In this document: piece after piece, positions 52,017 through 60,964 of the stretch | How the letters are laid out: the number at the start of each line of letters is the position of its first letter | Position numbering within the stretch: the first letter of the stretch is position 1 | From: Mesobacillus jeotgali | GTDB lineage: Bacteria > Bacillota > Bacilli > Bacillales > Cytobacillaceae | DNA: 64,000 bases | NCBI RefSeq assembly: GCF_031759225.1 | Contig: NZ_CP134494.1 | Coordinates: 3,842,501 to 3,906,500, forward strand | Direction of reading: 5' to 3' | Made by a program: the position numbers and the translations under genes | The notes under the pieces: model-generated | The model's input: the letters and a program-made list of their open reading frames with translations, nothing else | The model's database searches: none | Told to the model about the DNA's origin: nothing

Positions 52017-52339
52017 GTCTGATCCTCCATTATTTTATATTCTCTATCACTTTATCGAAATGGGTCCCAATAATCAAGAAACACTCTCAGATGTAAGCGT
52101 ACACAATGTGAATTATTTTTTACTCTTTAGATGACTCCGTTATTTTTTTCCCTGATTGCAGATTTTAAACCATTATACTTTCTTTTTATCCGTATATAGT
52201 GAAATTATCACTCTTTCGAATATCCCTTGAAAAATAATCCCGATCACTCTTTCGAAAATCCTTGAAAAATGATCCCGATGACTTATTTTAGCCTTACAAA
52301 GAAAGGACCCAGGTTATGCTCCTGGGTCCTACAGCTTTT
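52017..52339. other. Intergenic region with a 36-bp imperfect repeat
   Basis: A unit containing CACTCTTTCGAA...CCTTGAAAAAT-ATCCCGAT occurs at 52209 and 52245, 36 bp apart, with a decayed third. The rest is AT-rich. The terminator of the downstream alcohol dehydrogenase gene lies at the right edge. No gene seen. Confidence 0.7.
52303..52330 (-). terminator. Terminator of the alcohol dehydrogenase gene
   Basis: Perfect 10-bp stem aggacccagg / cctgggtcct after the stop codon. Confidence 0.85.
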
Positions 52340-53503
52340 TTATAATGACATACGATAAATTTCCAGTACATCATCTTTATTCAATTTTGCGAAGTTGCCA
52401 AACTCCCCATTGACCATTGCTTTGTCAGCCATTACTTCAAGCTTGCTGTCATCGATGTCATAATCGGCAAGTCTTGATGGGGCACCTATGCTGTTCCAGA
52501 ATTCACGCAGCTTTTCGATTCCTTCCAAACCAGCTTCTTCGTCCGTCTTGCCTTCTGGATTCACACCGAAGACCCTGACAGCCATTTTCTTGAAACGTTC
52601 CGGTTTTACCTTAAGGTTATGCTTCATCCAGTTCGGGAACAGGATCGCCAGGCCGCCTCCATGTGGGATATCATACACGGCCGATACAGCGTGCTCGATA
52701 TTATGAGTCGCCCAATCACCGCGGTAACCCATGTTTAAGATTCCATTCAAGGCCATCGTTCCTGAATAAAGGATCGTTGCGCGATATTCGTAATTTTCCA
52801 GGTCTGCAAGCAGTTTAGGTGCTGTTTCCATCACTGTTAAAAGCAAGGATTCACACATGCGGTCCTGGAACTCCGTGTTTTCGGTCAGGTGGAAATAGTG
52901 TTCGAATACATGTGACATCATGTCCACAATTCCATAAATCGTCTGATCCTTCGGAACGGTAAAAGTGTTCACTGGATCAAGGATGGAGAATTTCGGGAAT
53001 GTGACCGGGCTTCCCCAGCCATACTTTTCATTCGTTTCCCAGTTTGTGATGACAGAACCTGCATTCATTTCAGAGCCAGTAGCTGCCAAAGTGAGTACGG
53101 TGCCAAAAGGAAGGGCTTCTGCTGCAAAAGCCTTCTTTGTGACCAGATCCCAGGCATCTCCATCATATTTCGCACCTGCAGCGATTGCTTTTGTGCAGTC
53201 AATGACACTGCCGCCGCCAACTGCCAGCAAGAATTCGATTCCTTCATCTTTGCAAATCTTCACGCCTTTATGGACAGTCGACAGACGAGGGTTTGGCTCA
53301 ACGCCGGAAAGCTCGAATACTTCAGCGCCAATTTCCTTAAGAGTGTCCATGACAGAATCATAAAGACCATTTCGTTTGATGCTGCCACCGCCATATACCA
53401 GCAGGACTTTTTTTCCGTATTGAGGGACTTCGTTTTTCAATTCCTCAAGCTGGCCTTTGCCAAATATCAGTTTCGTTGGATTGTAAAAAGTAAAGTTATC
53501 CAT
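52340..53503 (-). CDS. yugJ: Iron-containing alcohol dehydrogenase (YugJ-like)
   Basis: A 387-residue group III alcohol dehydrogenase of the NADH-dependent butanol dehydrogenase type. It has the nucleotide site [16 protein letters not shown] (about 97-112), [10 protein letters not shown], and the metal-binding set with [10 protein letters not shown] and [22 protein letters not shown]. It reduces aldehydes with NADH or NADPH. Position next to pgi matches B. subtilis yugJ/yugK. Confidence 0.92.
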   Translation of the reverse strand: MDNFTFYNPTKLIFGKGQLEELKNEVPQYGKKVLLVYGGGSIKRNGLYDSVMDTLKEIGAEVFELSGVEPNPRLSTVHKGVKICKDEGIEFLLAVGGGSVIDCTKAIAAGAKYDGDAWDLVTKKAFAAEALPFGTVLTLAATGSEMNAGSVITNWETNEKYGWGSPVTFPKFSILDPVNTFTVPKDQTIYGIVDMMSHVFEHYFHLTENTEFQDRMCESLLLTVMETAPKLLADLENYEYRATILYSGTMALNGILNMGYRGDWATHNIEHAVSAVYDIPHGGGLAILFPNWMKHNLKVKPERFKKMAVRVFGVNPEGKTDEEAGLEGIEKLREFWNSIGAPSRLADYDIDDSKLEVMADKAMVNGEFGNFAKLNKDDVLEIYRMSL

Positions 53504-53707
53504 TTAAATCACCTTCCTCTAGGGATTATTATGTTCTTTTTCTAAAACCATTGCAAAAAATACACTTCTTAATGTGCTCCAATGTGCTGCGAAATGTTAC
53601 AAATTTTTTCATGAGGGTAGGTAATAAAAATAGGACGAATGAATAATTCATTTCGTGCTGAAACAATCTATAAAAGAACAAATTTAATTTTAAGGGAGGA
53701 AACATCC

Positions 53708-53941
53708 ATGAGCGGTATTCAACGTGCAGCACTAGTACTTACCATTATCGGGGCCATCAACTGGGGTTTAGTAGGATTCTTCCAATTTGACCTTGTTGCA
53801 GCAATTTTCGGTGGACAGGATTCAGCATTGGCTCGAATCATCTATGGGTTAGTCGGTCTTGCCGGTCTTATAAACATCGGACTTCTATTCGCACCAAGCG
53901 AAAGAGAAGAGAGAGCGGCAGAACCAAGGGCTACTCGATAA
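53708..53941 (+). CDS. yuzA: DUF378 family membrane protein (YuzA-like)
   Basis: A 77-residue protein (MSGIQRAALVLTIIGAINWG...) with two membrane helices and the DUF378 motif GAINWGLVGFFQFDLVAAIFG. Function unknown. The ATG follows aagggaggaaacatcc; a start 23 codons upstream has no site. Confidence 0.88.
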   Translation: MSGIQRAALVLTIIGAINWGLVGFFQFDLVAAIFGGQDSALARIIYGLVGLAGLINIGLLFAPSEREERAAEPRATR

Positions 53942-53954
53942 TTGGGATCAAATG

Positions 53955-53981
53955 AAAAGCCCGCCAATGAAGGCGGGTTTT
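53955..53981. terminator. Bidirectional terminator between yuzA and rocD
   Basis: Stem aaaagcccgcc / ggcgggtttt with a short loop between two convergent genes. Confidence 0.85.
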
Positions 53982-53988
53982 CTCATTT

Positions 53989-55185
53989 TTATGATAAAAC
54001 TTTCTTTATTCTCTGTATTGCCCAATCCAGTTCTTCCTGGCTGATGACGAGCGGCGGAGCAAAACGAATGACCGTATCATGCGTTTCTTTGCAGAGCAGG
54101 CCTTCTTCTTTCAACTCTTCACAATACTTGCGTGCAGGCTCTGTTAGCTCGACGCCAATGAACAAGCCGCGGCCGCGGATATCCTTGATGATAGGATTGT
54201 CGATTTCACGAAGCTTGCTGATGAAATATTCACCCAGTTCAAGCGAACGGTCCGCAAGCTTCTCATCAATCAATACATCAAGGGACGCGATGGAAACTGC
54301 GCAAGCCATTGGATTGCCGCCAAAAGTGGATCCATGGGAACCTGGGTTGAATACTCCCAATACATCATTGTCGGCGACTACACATGAAATAGGGAACACC
54401 CCACCGCCTAATGCCTTTCCAAGGATGTACATATCAGGCTCGATCCCCTCCCATTCACACGCGAACATTTTTCCGGACCTTGCGAGACCGGCCTGGATTT
54501 CATCGGCAATGAACAGGACATTATTTTCTTTACATACATCGTATGCAGCTTTCATGAAGCCTTCCGGCGGAATGACGATTCCTGCCTCACCCTGAATCGG
54601 TTCAATCAGGAACGCTGCAGTATTTGGAGTAATTGCTTCCTTCAATGCTTCTAGGTCACCATAAGGAATCAGTTTGATCCCTGGCAGCATTGGGCCGAAT
54701 CCTCGTTTGTATTCTTCTTCAGATGATAAGGAAACCGCTGTCATTGTGCGGCCATGGAAGTTGCCGATACAAGCAATGATTTCAGCCTGGTTGTCCGCAA
54801 CGCCTTTGACATCATAAGCCCAGCGGCGAGCTGCTTTTATAGCTGTTTCAACAGCTTCCGCTCCAGTGTTCATCGGCAAAGCCATTTCCTTATTCGTTAA
54901 CTTGCAGATCTTTTCATACCACGGTCCTAGCTGGTCATTGTGGAATGCTCTTGAAGTAAGAGTCACACGATCAGCCTGGTCTTTAAGCGCCTGGATGACC
55001 TTTGGATGGCGATGTCCCTGGTTGACTGCCGAATACGCACTCAGCATGTCCATATATTTGTTGCCTTCAGGATCCTCTACCCAAACCCCCTCTGCTTTCG
55101 AAATCACGATTGGCAGCGGATGATAGTTATTCGCACCGTATTTTTGAGTCTGCTCGATCAGCGAGCTAGTTTTTGTTATCGTCAT
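53989..55185 (-). CDS. rocD: Ornithine aminotransferase
   Basis: A 398-residue class III PLP aminotransferase converting ornithine and 2-oxoglutarate to glutamate semialdehyde and glutamate in arginine breakdown. It has [17 protein letters not shown] (about 106-122), [15 protein letters not shown] with the PLP-contacting Asp, and the PLP Lys257 in ILGKALGGG. The start at 55185 follows cggaggaaagttc; a start 13 codons upstream is less likely. The gene lies downstream of the 53-bp repeat array. It stands alone without other roc genes. Confidence 0.93.
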   Translation of the reverse strand: MTITKTSSLIEQTQKYGANNYHPLPIVISKAEGVWVEDPEGNKYMDMLSAYSAVNQGHRHPKVIQALKDQADRVTLTSRAFHNDQLGPWYEKICKLTNKEMALPMNTGAEAVETAIKAARRWAYDVKGVADNQAEIIACIGNFHGRTMTAVSLSSEEEYKRGFGPMLPGIKLIPYGDLEALKEAITPNTAAFLIEPIQGEAGIVIPPEGFMKAAYDVCKENNVLFIADEIQAGLARSGKMFACEWEGIEPDMYILGKALGGGVFPISCVVADNDVLGVFNPGSHGSTFGGNPMACAVSIASLDVLIDEKLADRSLELGEYFISKLREIDNPIIKDIRGRGLFIGVELTEPARKYCEELKEEGLLCKETHDTVIRFAPPLVISQEELDWAIQRIKKVLS

Positions 55186-55397
55186 GAACTTTCCTCCGTT
55201 CCAATGAAAAAATTGGTTAGACAATCATATTGTAACCTGTAAGCTCTTTCATTTTAACCCCCTAAAAAAGAATGACGGACAAAAGTTGGTTTATTTTAAG
55301 AGGATGTCCTCGGTTCAGCTAGTTTTCTCTGCGAGGGATGGGAGGGTGAGGCCGGTGGACACTAGGTAGCGGGTTTGTTTCGAGGTTTTATTCCCTA

Positions 55398-55885
55398 AAG
55401 GACTGATAGACACCCTTATGTTTCACTTTTTTTCTCCATAAGGGTTCCGTTCGGGCTGATAGACACCCTTATGCTTCGCTTTTCTTCTCTATAAGGGTAC
55501 CGTTCGGGCTGAAAGACACCCTTATGCTTCGCCTTTCTTCTCCATAAGGGTACCGTTCGGGCTGAAAGAGGCCCTTATGCTTCGCTTTTCTCCTCCATAA
55601 GGGTACCGTTCGGGCCTTAAGATACCCTTATGCCTCGCTTTTCTTCTCTATAAGGGTACCATTCGAGCCGCAAGACTCCCTTATGCTTCGCTTTTCTTCT
55701 CCATAAGGGTACCATTCGAGCCGCAAGAGGCCCTCATGCTTCGCTTTTCTTCTCTATAAGGGTTCCGTTCCTCACGATAGATACCCTTATGCTTGCCATT
55801 CCACCCACATAAGGGTTCCGTTCTACACGATAGATACCCTTATGCTTGCCATTTCTCATACATAAGGGTTCCGTTCGAGCCACAA
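55398..55885. repeat. 53-bp intergenic tandem repeat, 9 units
   Basis: ATAAGGGT begins at 55438, 55491, 55544, 55597, 55650, 55703, 55756, 55809 and 55862, exactly 53 bp apart. In each unit ACCCTTATG...CATAAGGGT forms a hairpin with a loop containing CTTCGCTTTTCTTCT; the link is CCGTTCGGGCTGAAAGAC or a variant. Some paired changes keep the stem (55561 and 55721 region variants ggcccttat, gccctcat). It fills the gap between rocD and yugI. Open frames inside it are repeat artefacts. The 55186-55397 part holds only the rocD upstream region. Confidence 0.95.
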
Positions 55886-55952
55886 GATTACCTTTTACCA
55901 CTTTTGTGTTCACTCCTGATTCCTTGCCGAAGTCATCGATATATAACAAATA

Positions 55953-55980
55953 AAAAACCGGACAAAAATGTCCGGTTTTT
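55953..55980 (-). terminator. Terminator of yugI
   Basis: Perfect 12-bp stem aaaaaccggaca / tgtccggttttt. Confidence 0.9.
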
Positions 55981-55991
55981 CGCTTTGAAGC

Positions 55992-56384
55992 TTATTTTTT
56001 AGCCATATCTGACTGGTTGATCCACTCTTGAAGCTTATCCTTCAAAGTGTTGAAGCCTTGAGCTGAGTCGTCCTGGTGCTGAACTACAGCTGCTGGACGC
56101 TTGCTGCGTGGCTTTTTAGCGCGTTGTGGCTGTTCTGGTGCTTCTTCAGTTGCACGGATTGATAAGCCGATTTTTCCAGCAGCTTCATCAATTGACAAAA
56201 CTTTCACTTTCACTTCATCGCCAACAGAAAGGTGCTCGTTAACGTCCTTAACATAACCGTGTGTGATTTCGGAAATGTGCACTAGACCTTGTGTATTTTC
56301 ATCTAATGCTACGAAAGCGCCGTATGGCTGGATTCCTGTAACTTTACCTGTTAAAACGCTGCCTACTTGAATATTTTCTGACAT
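55992..56384 (-). CDS. yugI: S1-domain RNA-binding protein, general stress protein 13 (YugI)
   Basis: A 130-residue protein with one S1 domain (about 5-75: VGSVLTGKVTGIQPYGAFVALDENTQGLVHISEITHGYVKDVNEHLSVGDEVKVKVLSID) and a basic tail (about 85-105, AKKPRSKRP). It matches B. subtilis YugI/GSP13, a ribosome-associated cold- and stress-linked protein. Confidence 0.92.
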   Translation of the reverse strand: MSENIQVGSVLTGKVTGIQPYGAFVALDENTQGLVHISEITHGYVKDVNEHLSVGDEVKVKVLSIDEAAGKIGLSIRATEEAPEQPQRAKKPRSKRPAAVVQHQDDSAQGFNTLKDKLQEWINQSDMAKK

Positions 56385-56498
56385 GGAAACACTCCTAAAT
56401 ATTGTTTTATTTTATCCCATTAATACGCAATTAAAAATTATATCATATTCTGTAGCATTTATCAAAAGGAATAAGATAATTCTATATGAGTGTTTCCA

Positions 56499-58178
56499 TT
56501 ATTGTAATGGCAAAAACTGGACTTTCCAGAATCCGTCCTCCTGGACCATCTGAAAGACCGGGGCATCAGTGCGGTCATTGTAAAGGAGCTGGATCCCGAT
56601 GATTTTTTCCGGATCATCGTTTGAGTAGTAAAGTGTAGCATACTCATATCCCTTTAAGATTACGCTGATGTCCACTTCCGCCGCCTTCATCTCCTCAATA
56701 TACTGATCTTTTGGAGGCTGGCCGCCATTCTTGCTGTACAGGGCATATTTGGTTTCATAATCACCAGTCTCATCCGCATGAAAGTACAATTGCATAATTT
56801 CAAACGGTCCGTAATTTTTCAGGATATTGAAATCCTTCTTGGCTGCGAATTCTTTATAGCTCGAAAGCAATGGATCCGGCAGCGGAAGCACTTTTTTGTC
56901 AATGACGTCCTCTCGTTTTAAATGAGCTGGAATCTCCAAATACCTTGGGTAATCAAGCTTCTCGCCATCTGCAGGCTTTTGGAATTGGTTGCTTTGCATC
57001 TTTTTGAACATACTATTCACCGCAGCTGCTGTATCGGTCTCTGGATAGGTTTCCAGCATATATAAATATGATTGTTTCGCTTCACTTTTTAACTCTTCAT
57101 TTTTGTCATAAATATAGGGGCTTACAACGAAAAGGGCATATAGCGACTTTGCGTCATTCCTCATTCTTTCCTCGATGATTGGATTTTTCACTGCTGATAT
57201 CGTTTTTTCGAGCTTCACCAGTAAATCTGCCAGCCCCTCAAAGGATATAATCTCTCCGTTTCGATCCTGAACTCTGTTGGTCCTAAGTTCCAAATACTTA
57301 ATAAAATCTTCATTCACCGCACCGCGAAGGCGGTCTGCAAGGCCGCTAAAATTCACATATGGTACGATCCTGCCTTCTTCTTCCCTAAAAGCATATCCAT
57401 TATCAACAGCCTTGGATGACATCTCTTTTAAACCTGGGGAAGAAAGACCTTCTCCGCCAGCATTCATCTTCTTCACAACCTCATCGGCATTTTCTTTCTC
57501 AATGGCTTTATTTATATCATCTTCATAATAGGTCATCGAAAGATAATAGGCCCCCAAAAAAGACTCCAGTTGGTTAAGGAGAATGAATTCCGGCCCACTT
57601 ATATAAACATCGTCACTTTTTTCTTGCAAAAGCTTATCGATCATCTCTGATGGCATGGTGAAAGCTTGATCAATCTCACTGGTAAGCCTTTTCCTTGTAT
57701 CCTCCAAATCTGTTTGCTTATAGGCTTCCAGGTCTGATAGGAAAGCACTTTCCGAGTCATTCAGTTCCATCGGAATATTTCGATACAGATAATTTTCAAA
57801 TCCCGATAAGAAGCCCAGCTTTTCTTTCGTCTGGAGTTCCCGCTCCTGATAATACTCTTCCAAGTCATCAAATACTTCTTTTACATCTGATTTTTCCAAC
57901 TCACCGGAACTATTTTCACTGGATGCTGCCTGGTGCTGTTCAGTTTCCTCTTCAGAAGGTGCATGATCTCCGATATATTGCATCATCAGGACACCAGCAA
58001 TCATCCCGACACCTATAAAACTTGCGGCGTACCGCAAGTGAAACCACTTATTTTGTTTCTGCTTCTTCTGGTCTTTTTTGATCGCCGCAAGGATCGCTGA
58101 ACGATTTTCATCTTCTGGCATGTCGTCGTATGCACTTTTCAAGCTCTCCAGTCGCTTCTCCAATAACTGATCATCCAT
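56499..58178 (-). CDS. Membrane anti-sigma-like protein partnered with the ECF sigma
   Basis: A 559-residue protein. The N-terminal cytoplasmic part of about 45 residues starts MDDQLLEKRLESLKSAYDDMPEDENRSAILAAI, one membrane helix follows (about 48-66), and then a very large extracellular part of about 490 residues, helical and acidic with no Cys. The ATG at 58178 follows aaggagggtgcaaacc and overlaps the sigma gene by 8 nt. Anti-sigma factors of this topology are usually much shorter. The extracellular part has no domain I recognise; its final 100 residues look like a small mixed alpha/beta (NTF2-like) module. Confidence 0.75.
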   Translation of the reverse strand: MDDQLLEKRLESLKSAYDDMPEDENRSAILAAIKKDQKKQKQNKWFHLRYAASFIGVGMIAGVLMMQYIGDHAPSEEETEQHQAASSENSSGELEKSDVKEVFDDLEEYYQERELQTKEKLGFLSGFENYLYRNIPMELNDSESAFLSDLEAYKQTDLEDTRKRLTSEIDQAFTMPSEMIDKLLQEKSDDVYISGPEFILLNQLESFLGAYYLSMTYYEDDINKAIEKENADEVVKKMNAGGEGLSSPGLKEMSSKAVDNGYAFREEEGRIVPYVNFSGLADRLRGAVNEDFIKYLELRTNRVQDRNGEIISFEGLADLLVKLEKTISAVKNPIIEERMRNDAKSLYALFVVSPYIYDKNEELKSEAKQSYLYMLETYPETDTAAAVNSMFKKMQSNQFQKPADGEKLDYPRYLEIPAHLKREDVIDKKVLPLPDPLLSSYKEFAAKKDFNILKNYGPFEIMQLYFHADETGDYETKYALYSKNGGQPPKDQYIEEMKAAEVDISVILKGYEYATLYYSNDDPEKIIGIQLLYNDRTDAPVFQMVQEDGFWKVQFLPLQ

Positions 58179-58728
58179 GGTTTGCACCCTCCTTCTTTTG
58201 AGCTAGAGTGAGCAGCTTCTTCAAGTGTTCCTTTCCTCGGGACATCCTCGTCTTTACATTTGACAGTGATGCACCGGTAATCTCCGCGATTTCGTCATAG
58301 CTTTTATCGTGAAAATAAAAGAGGACAATCGGGATGCGGTATTTCTCATCAAGTTTTTGAATGCACTCATGCAATGTCCTGTCTTCCTCATACCGAAGGA
58401 TGCTTTCCTCTGCTGTCTTCCCGTCGTATGAACGTTCCTTGCCAATCTTCAGCACTTTCTTGATCTGCCTTTGCTTACTCCGGGCAAAGTCCCTCGTCAC
58501 ATTCAATGTGATTTTATAAAGCCAGGTCGTGAACTTCGCATGTGAGAATTGGTCGAGGAAGCGGTAGACCCTGACGAACACTTCCTGGGTGATATCATCT
58601 ATGTCGTCGTATTTGTTCCCAAGCTGGAAGGCAAAGCGCTTGACGGTTGGAGTATGGATATCGATCAACTCCGCGAAAGCCTGCATATTGCCATTCCTCG
58701 CCCGGAACACTAATTCATCATCATTCAT
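58171..58728 (-). CDS. ECF-type RNA polymerase sigma factor
   Basis: A 185-residue ECF sigma factor. Region 2 (about 10-75: ELIDIHTPTVKRFAFQLGNKYDDIDDITQEVFVRVYRFLDQF) is followed by region 4 (about 115-175: LDEKYRIPIVLFYFHDKSYDEIAEITGASLSNVKTRMSRGKEHLKKLL). It is the first gene of an operon with a membrane anti-sigma-like protein. A promoter of ECF type (TGAAAC-N16-CGTT) lies upstream, so it should activate itself. SigW, SigX and SigM types are all similar; I do not choose a name. Confidence 0.92.
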   Translation of the reverse strand: MNDDELVFRARNGNMQAFAELIDIHTPTVKRFAFQLGNKYDDIDDITQEVFVRVYRFLDQFSHAKFTTWLYKITLNVTRDFARSKQRQIKKVLKIGKERSYDGKTAEESILRYEEDRTLHECIQKLDEKYRIPIVLFYFHDKSYDEIAEITGASLSNVKTRMSRGKEHLKKLLTLAQKKEGANHG

Positions 58729-58773
58729 TTTGGATCCCCCAAACTGGTTACCTATCTTTTTAAGATTTTAACA

Positions 58774-58805
58774 GCGACGGCTGCGGCCGCTTGCGTTCCC
58801 GTCGC
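58774..58805. other. GC-rich stem-loop in the ECF leader
   Basis: gcgacgg / ccgtcgc arms enclose ctgcggccgcttgcgttc. It is far more GC-rich than the surroundings and lies in the leader between the ECF-type promoter and the sigma gene. There is no T-run, so it is not a plain terminator. Confidence 0.5.
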
Positions 58806-58833
58806 CTTAAAGCGAAAATCACTTTACCTATAA

Positions 58834-58859
58834 AACGGCGTATTTCCTCTTTTGTTTCA
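58834..58859 (-). promoter_or_regulatory. ECF-type autoregulatory promoter
   Basis: Minus strand TGAAAC, 16-bp spacer, CGTT, about 105 bp before the sigma gene. This matches the TGAAAC-N16-CGT(A/C) pattern of SigW/SigM-type promoters. Confidence 0.7.
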
Positions 58860-59001
58860 AAAAAATAACAAAAAGCTAAATAATTGACTAAAGCCTGAAA
58901 ATGCTATGCTTTTTCCTGAAAAAATAGTAACATGAAAAGGTATTTTTTTATTTTGTCAGAAAATATAAATATTCAGACTTTTATATAAAGGAGTTTTCTC
59001 T

Positions 59002-60345
59002 ATGAATAAGCATGAACAATGGACTTCAAAGCTAGGTTTCATTCTGGCTGCTGCGGGATCGGCCATTGGTCTCGGAGCGATTTGGAAATTCCCCTATATG
59101 GCAGGTACAAATGGCGGCGGAATCTTTCTGATTTTCTTCTTGCTGATGACTATATTTATAGGCGCACCTATTTTGCTGGCTGAATTTATCATTGGCCGGA
59201 ACACACAAAAGGACGCCGTTATGTCTTATAAACACCTGGCTCCGAAAAGCGCATGGCCTTTGCTTGGGTATGGCGGTGTCATTGCTTCTTTCCTGATCCT
59301 GTCCTTCTATAGTGTAGTTGGTGGGTGGATTCTTTCCTATTTAGGCCGGAGCTTCACAGGTTCACTGTCAGGATTGACACAGGCTCAATACGGAGCAACA
59401 TTCGAAAGCATCATATCCAATCCTGTTGAAGCTGTTGCTGTTCAGCTCCTATTCCTTGTCCTGACCATATGGGTCGTCCAGGGCGGTGTCCAGCAGGGCA
59501 TTGAAAAAGCGAGCAAATACATGATGCCCGCCCTGTTCATTCTTTTTATCATCCTGGTAATCAGGTCCCTGACATTGGATGGAGCGATGGCAGGGGTAGA
59601 GTTTTTCCTGAAGCCAAACTGGTCAGCGGTTACAGGGCAAACTATTTTAATGGCACTGGGACAGTCATTTTTCGCTTTAAGTGTCGGACTTTCTGTCATG
59701 GTGACATATGCTTCCTATTTGTCCAAAGGTGAAAGCCTGGCAAAATCAGCGTTTTCAGTAGTCGGGTTGAATATTCTTATCTCGCTGCTCGCCGGACTTG
59801 TCATTTTCCCGGCTGTATTCGCATTCGGTTTCGAACCGGAAGCTGGCCCTGGACTTGTCTTCGTTGTACTGCCTGCCGTTTTTAATGAACTGGCATTTGG
59901 CGGGGTATTCCTGACGATTTTCTTGATTTTGCTGCTTTTCGCGACATTGACATCCGCATTCTCGATTCTCGAGATCATCGTTGCCGTACTGTCAAAAGGA
60001 GACAAGAATAAGCGTAAAAAGTTTTCCTGGATTGGAGGTCTGCTTGTTTTTGCTGCAGGAATTCCGAATGCCCTATCCTTCGGTGTTTTATCCGACGTGA
60101 AATTTTTCGGAAAAACCTTCTTCGATCTCGCCGACTTCCTGACCAGCAATATTGCCCTGCCGCTGGGAGCTTTTTTCATTGCTATATTCGTCGGGTATGT
60201 GCTTCCACGTAAAATGGTCAGGCGCGAAATGGATGAGGGCACTGAAAGCAATCAGTTATTATTCAACATTTGGTACTTCTCCATCCGCTACATCGTACCA
60301 GTAGGTATCGGCATTGTTTTTCTGCAATCCATTGGTATAATCTAA
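59002..60345 (+). CDS. Sodium-dependent transporter (NSS/SNF family)
   Basis: A 447-residue neurotransmitter:sodium symporter family protein with eleven to twelve helices. It opens with KLGFILAAAGSAIGLGAIWKFPYMAGTNGGG, which includes the unwound TM1 site for Na+ and substrate, and has ALGQSFFALSVGLSVMVTYASYLSKG (TM6 region). LeuT-type relatives import amino acids; YocR/YhdH of B. subtilis are similar. Substrate unknown. Site aaaggagttttctct before the ATG. Confidence 0.9.
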   Translation: MNKHEQWTSKLGFILAAAGSAIGLGAIWKFPYMAGTNGGGIFLIFFLLMTIFIGAPILLAEFIIGRNTQKDAVMSYKHLAPKSAWPLLGYGGVIASFLILSFYSVVGGWILSYLGRSFTGSLSGLTQAQYGATFESIISNPVEAVAVQLLFLVLTIWVVQGGVQQGIEKASKYMMPALFILFIILVIRSLTLDGAMAGVEFFLKPNWSAVTGQTILMALGQSFFALSVGLSVMVTYASYLSKGESLAKSAFSVVGLNILISLLAGLVIFPAVFAFGFEPEAGPGLVFVVLPAVFNELAFGGVFLTIFLILLLFATLTSAFSILEIIVAVLSKGDKNKRKKFSWIGGLLVFAAGIPNALSFGVLSDVKFFGKTFFDLADFLTSNIALPLGAFFIAIFVGYVLPRKMVRREMDEGTESNQLLFNIWYFSIRYIVPVGIGIVFLQSIGII

Positions 60346-60437
60346 AGTTAAGAAAACGTTCACATTATTGTCGATATTTTCAAAAATTTAATGATAAACT
60401 TATAGTAAGAGATATTTATTTTTGGAGGTGATGAGCG

Positions 60438-60683
60438 ATGACTGCAATTGGACAGAATATCAAGATGTGCCGTGAACGAGTCGGAATTTCCCAGGAGGAG
60501 CTCGCTTTAAAAATCAGGGTAGGTACGCGGACAATCCAAAGATACGAAAGCGGCGAGCAGACACCTAAATTGCAGACGATTCTAAAGATCTCGACAGCCC
60601 TCGATGTCCCTGCATCAGAATTGATGGGAGAAATTTATTACGCTGCACCGCCAGAACTCGACCAAAGGCCAAGCAGCTTGTAA
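60438..60683 (+). CDS. XRE-family small regulator
   Basis: An 81-residue protein with one Cro/C1 helix-turn-helix (about 3-60: IGQNIKMCRERVGISQEELALKIRVGTRTIQRYESGEQTPKLQTILKISTALDVPASEL) and a short tail, with no sensor domain. It follows the NSS transporter by 92 bp, with its own upstream AT-rich region and a strong site (tttggaggtgatgagcg). Target genes unknown. Confidence 0.88.
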   Translation: MTAIGQNIKMCRERVGISQEELALKIRVGTRTIQRYESGEQTPKLQTILKISTALDVPASELMGEIYYAAPPELDQRPSSL

Positions 60684-60706
60684 CACGCAAAATCACAATG
60701 CTCCTT

Positions 60707-60738
60707 AGCAGGCAGAGATCTCTGCCTGCTTTATTTTT
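60707..60738 (+). terminator. Terminator of the XRE gene
   Basis: Perfect 24-bp palindrome agcaggcagaga / tctctgcctgct followed by TTATTTTTTC. Confidence 0.9.
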
Positions 60739-60782
60739 TCATCAGTTCGCAAAAAACTTGAAAATAAATGTATACTATTCTG

Positions 60783-60867
60783 CCAATCTGGTTATCCTAG
60801 TCCCATAAGGCTTTCTAGTATTCCCCCCTTTTTAATGGGCACCTGTATTGGTGTCCATATTTTTTTT
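60783..60867 (+). ncRNA. Possible small RNA or leader before yugF
   Basis: A TATACT -10 box at 60771-60776, with no clear -35 box, is followed about 60 bp later by a terminator-type hairpin at 60836-60857 (tgggcacc / ggtgtcca) and an eight-T run ending near 60867. It lies wholly upstream of yugF, with no open frame of note, so it could be a short transcript or a transcription attenuator. No known riboswitch pattern was matched. Confidence 0.35.
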
Positions 60868-60964
60868 GGGTTTAATGGCATTTTTTTGTGTGAAGTTTCG
60901 TTTTGCGGGGAAAATAAAAGGCATACCTTGCCTAATTCGCTAATCATGTCAGGAGTGAGAGCCG

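Noticed and set aside
52209..52290. A further helically phased array
   Set aside because: Only about two copies at 36 bp, which is not a whole number of turns.
55734..55949. A 71-codon minus-strand frame in the 53-bp array
   Set aside because: Repeat artefact without a ribosome site.
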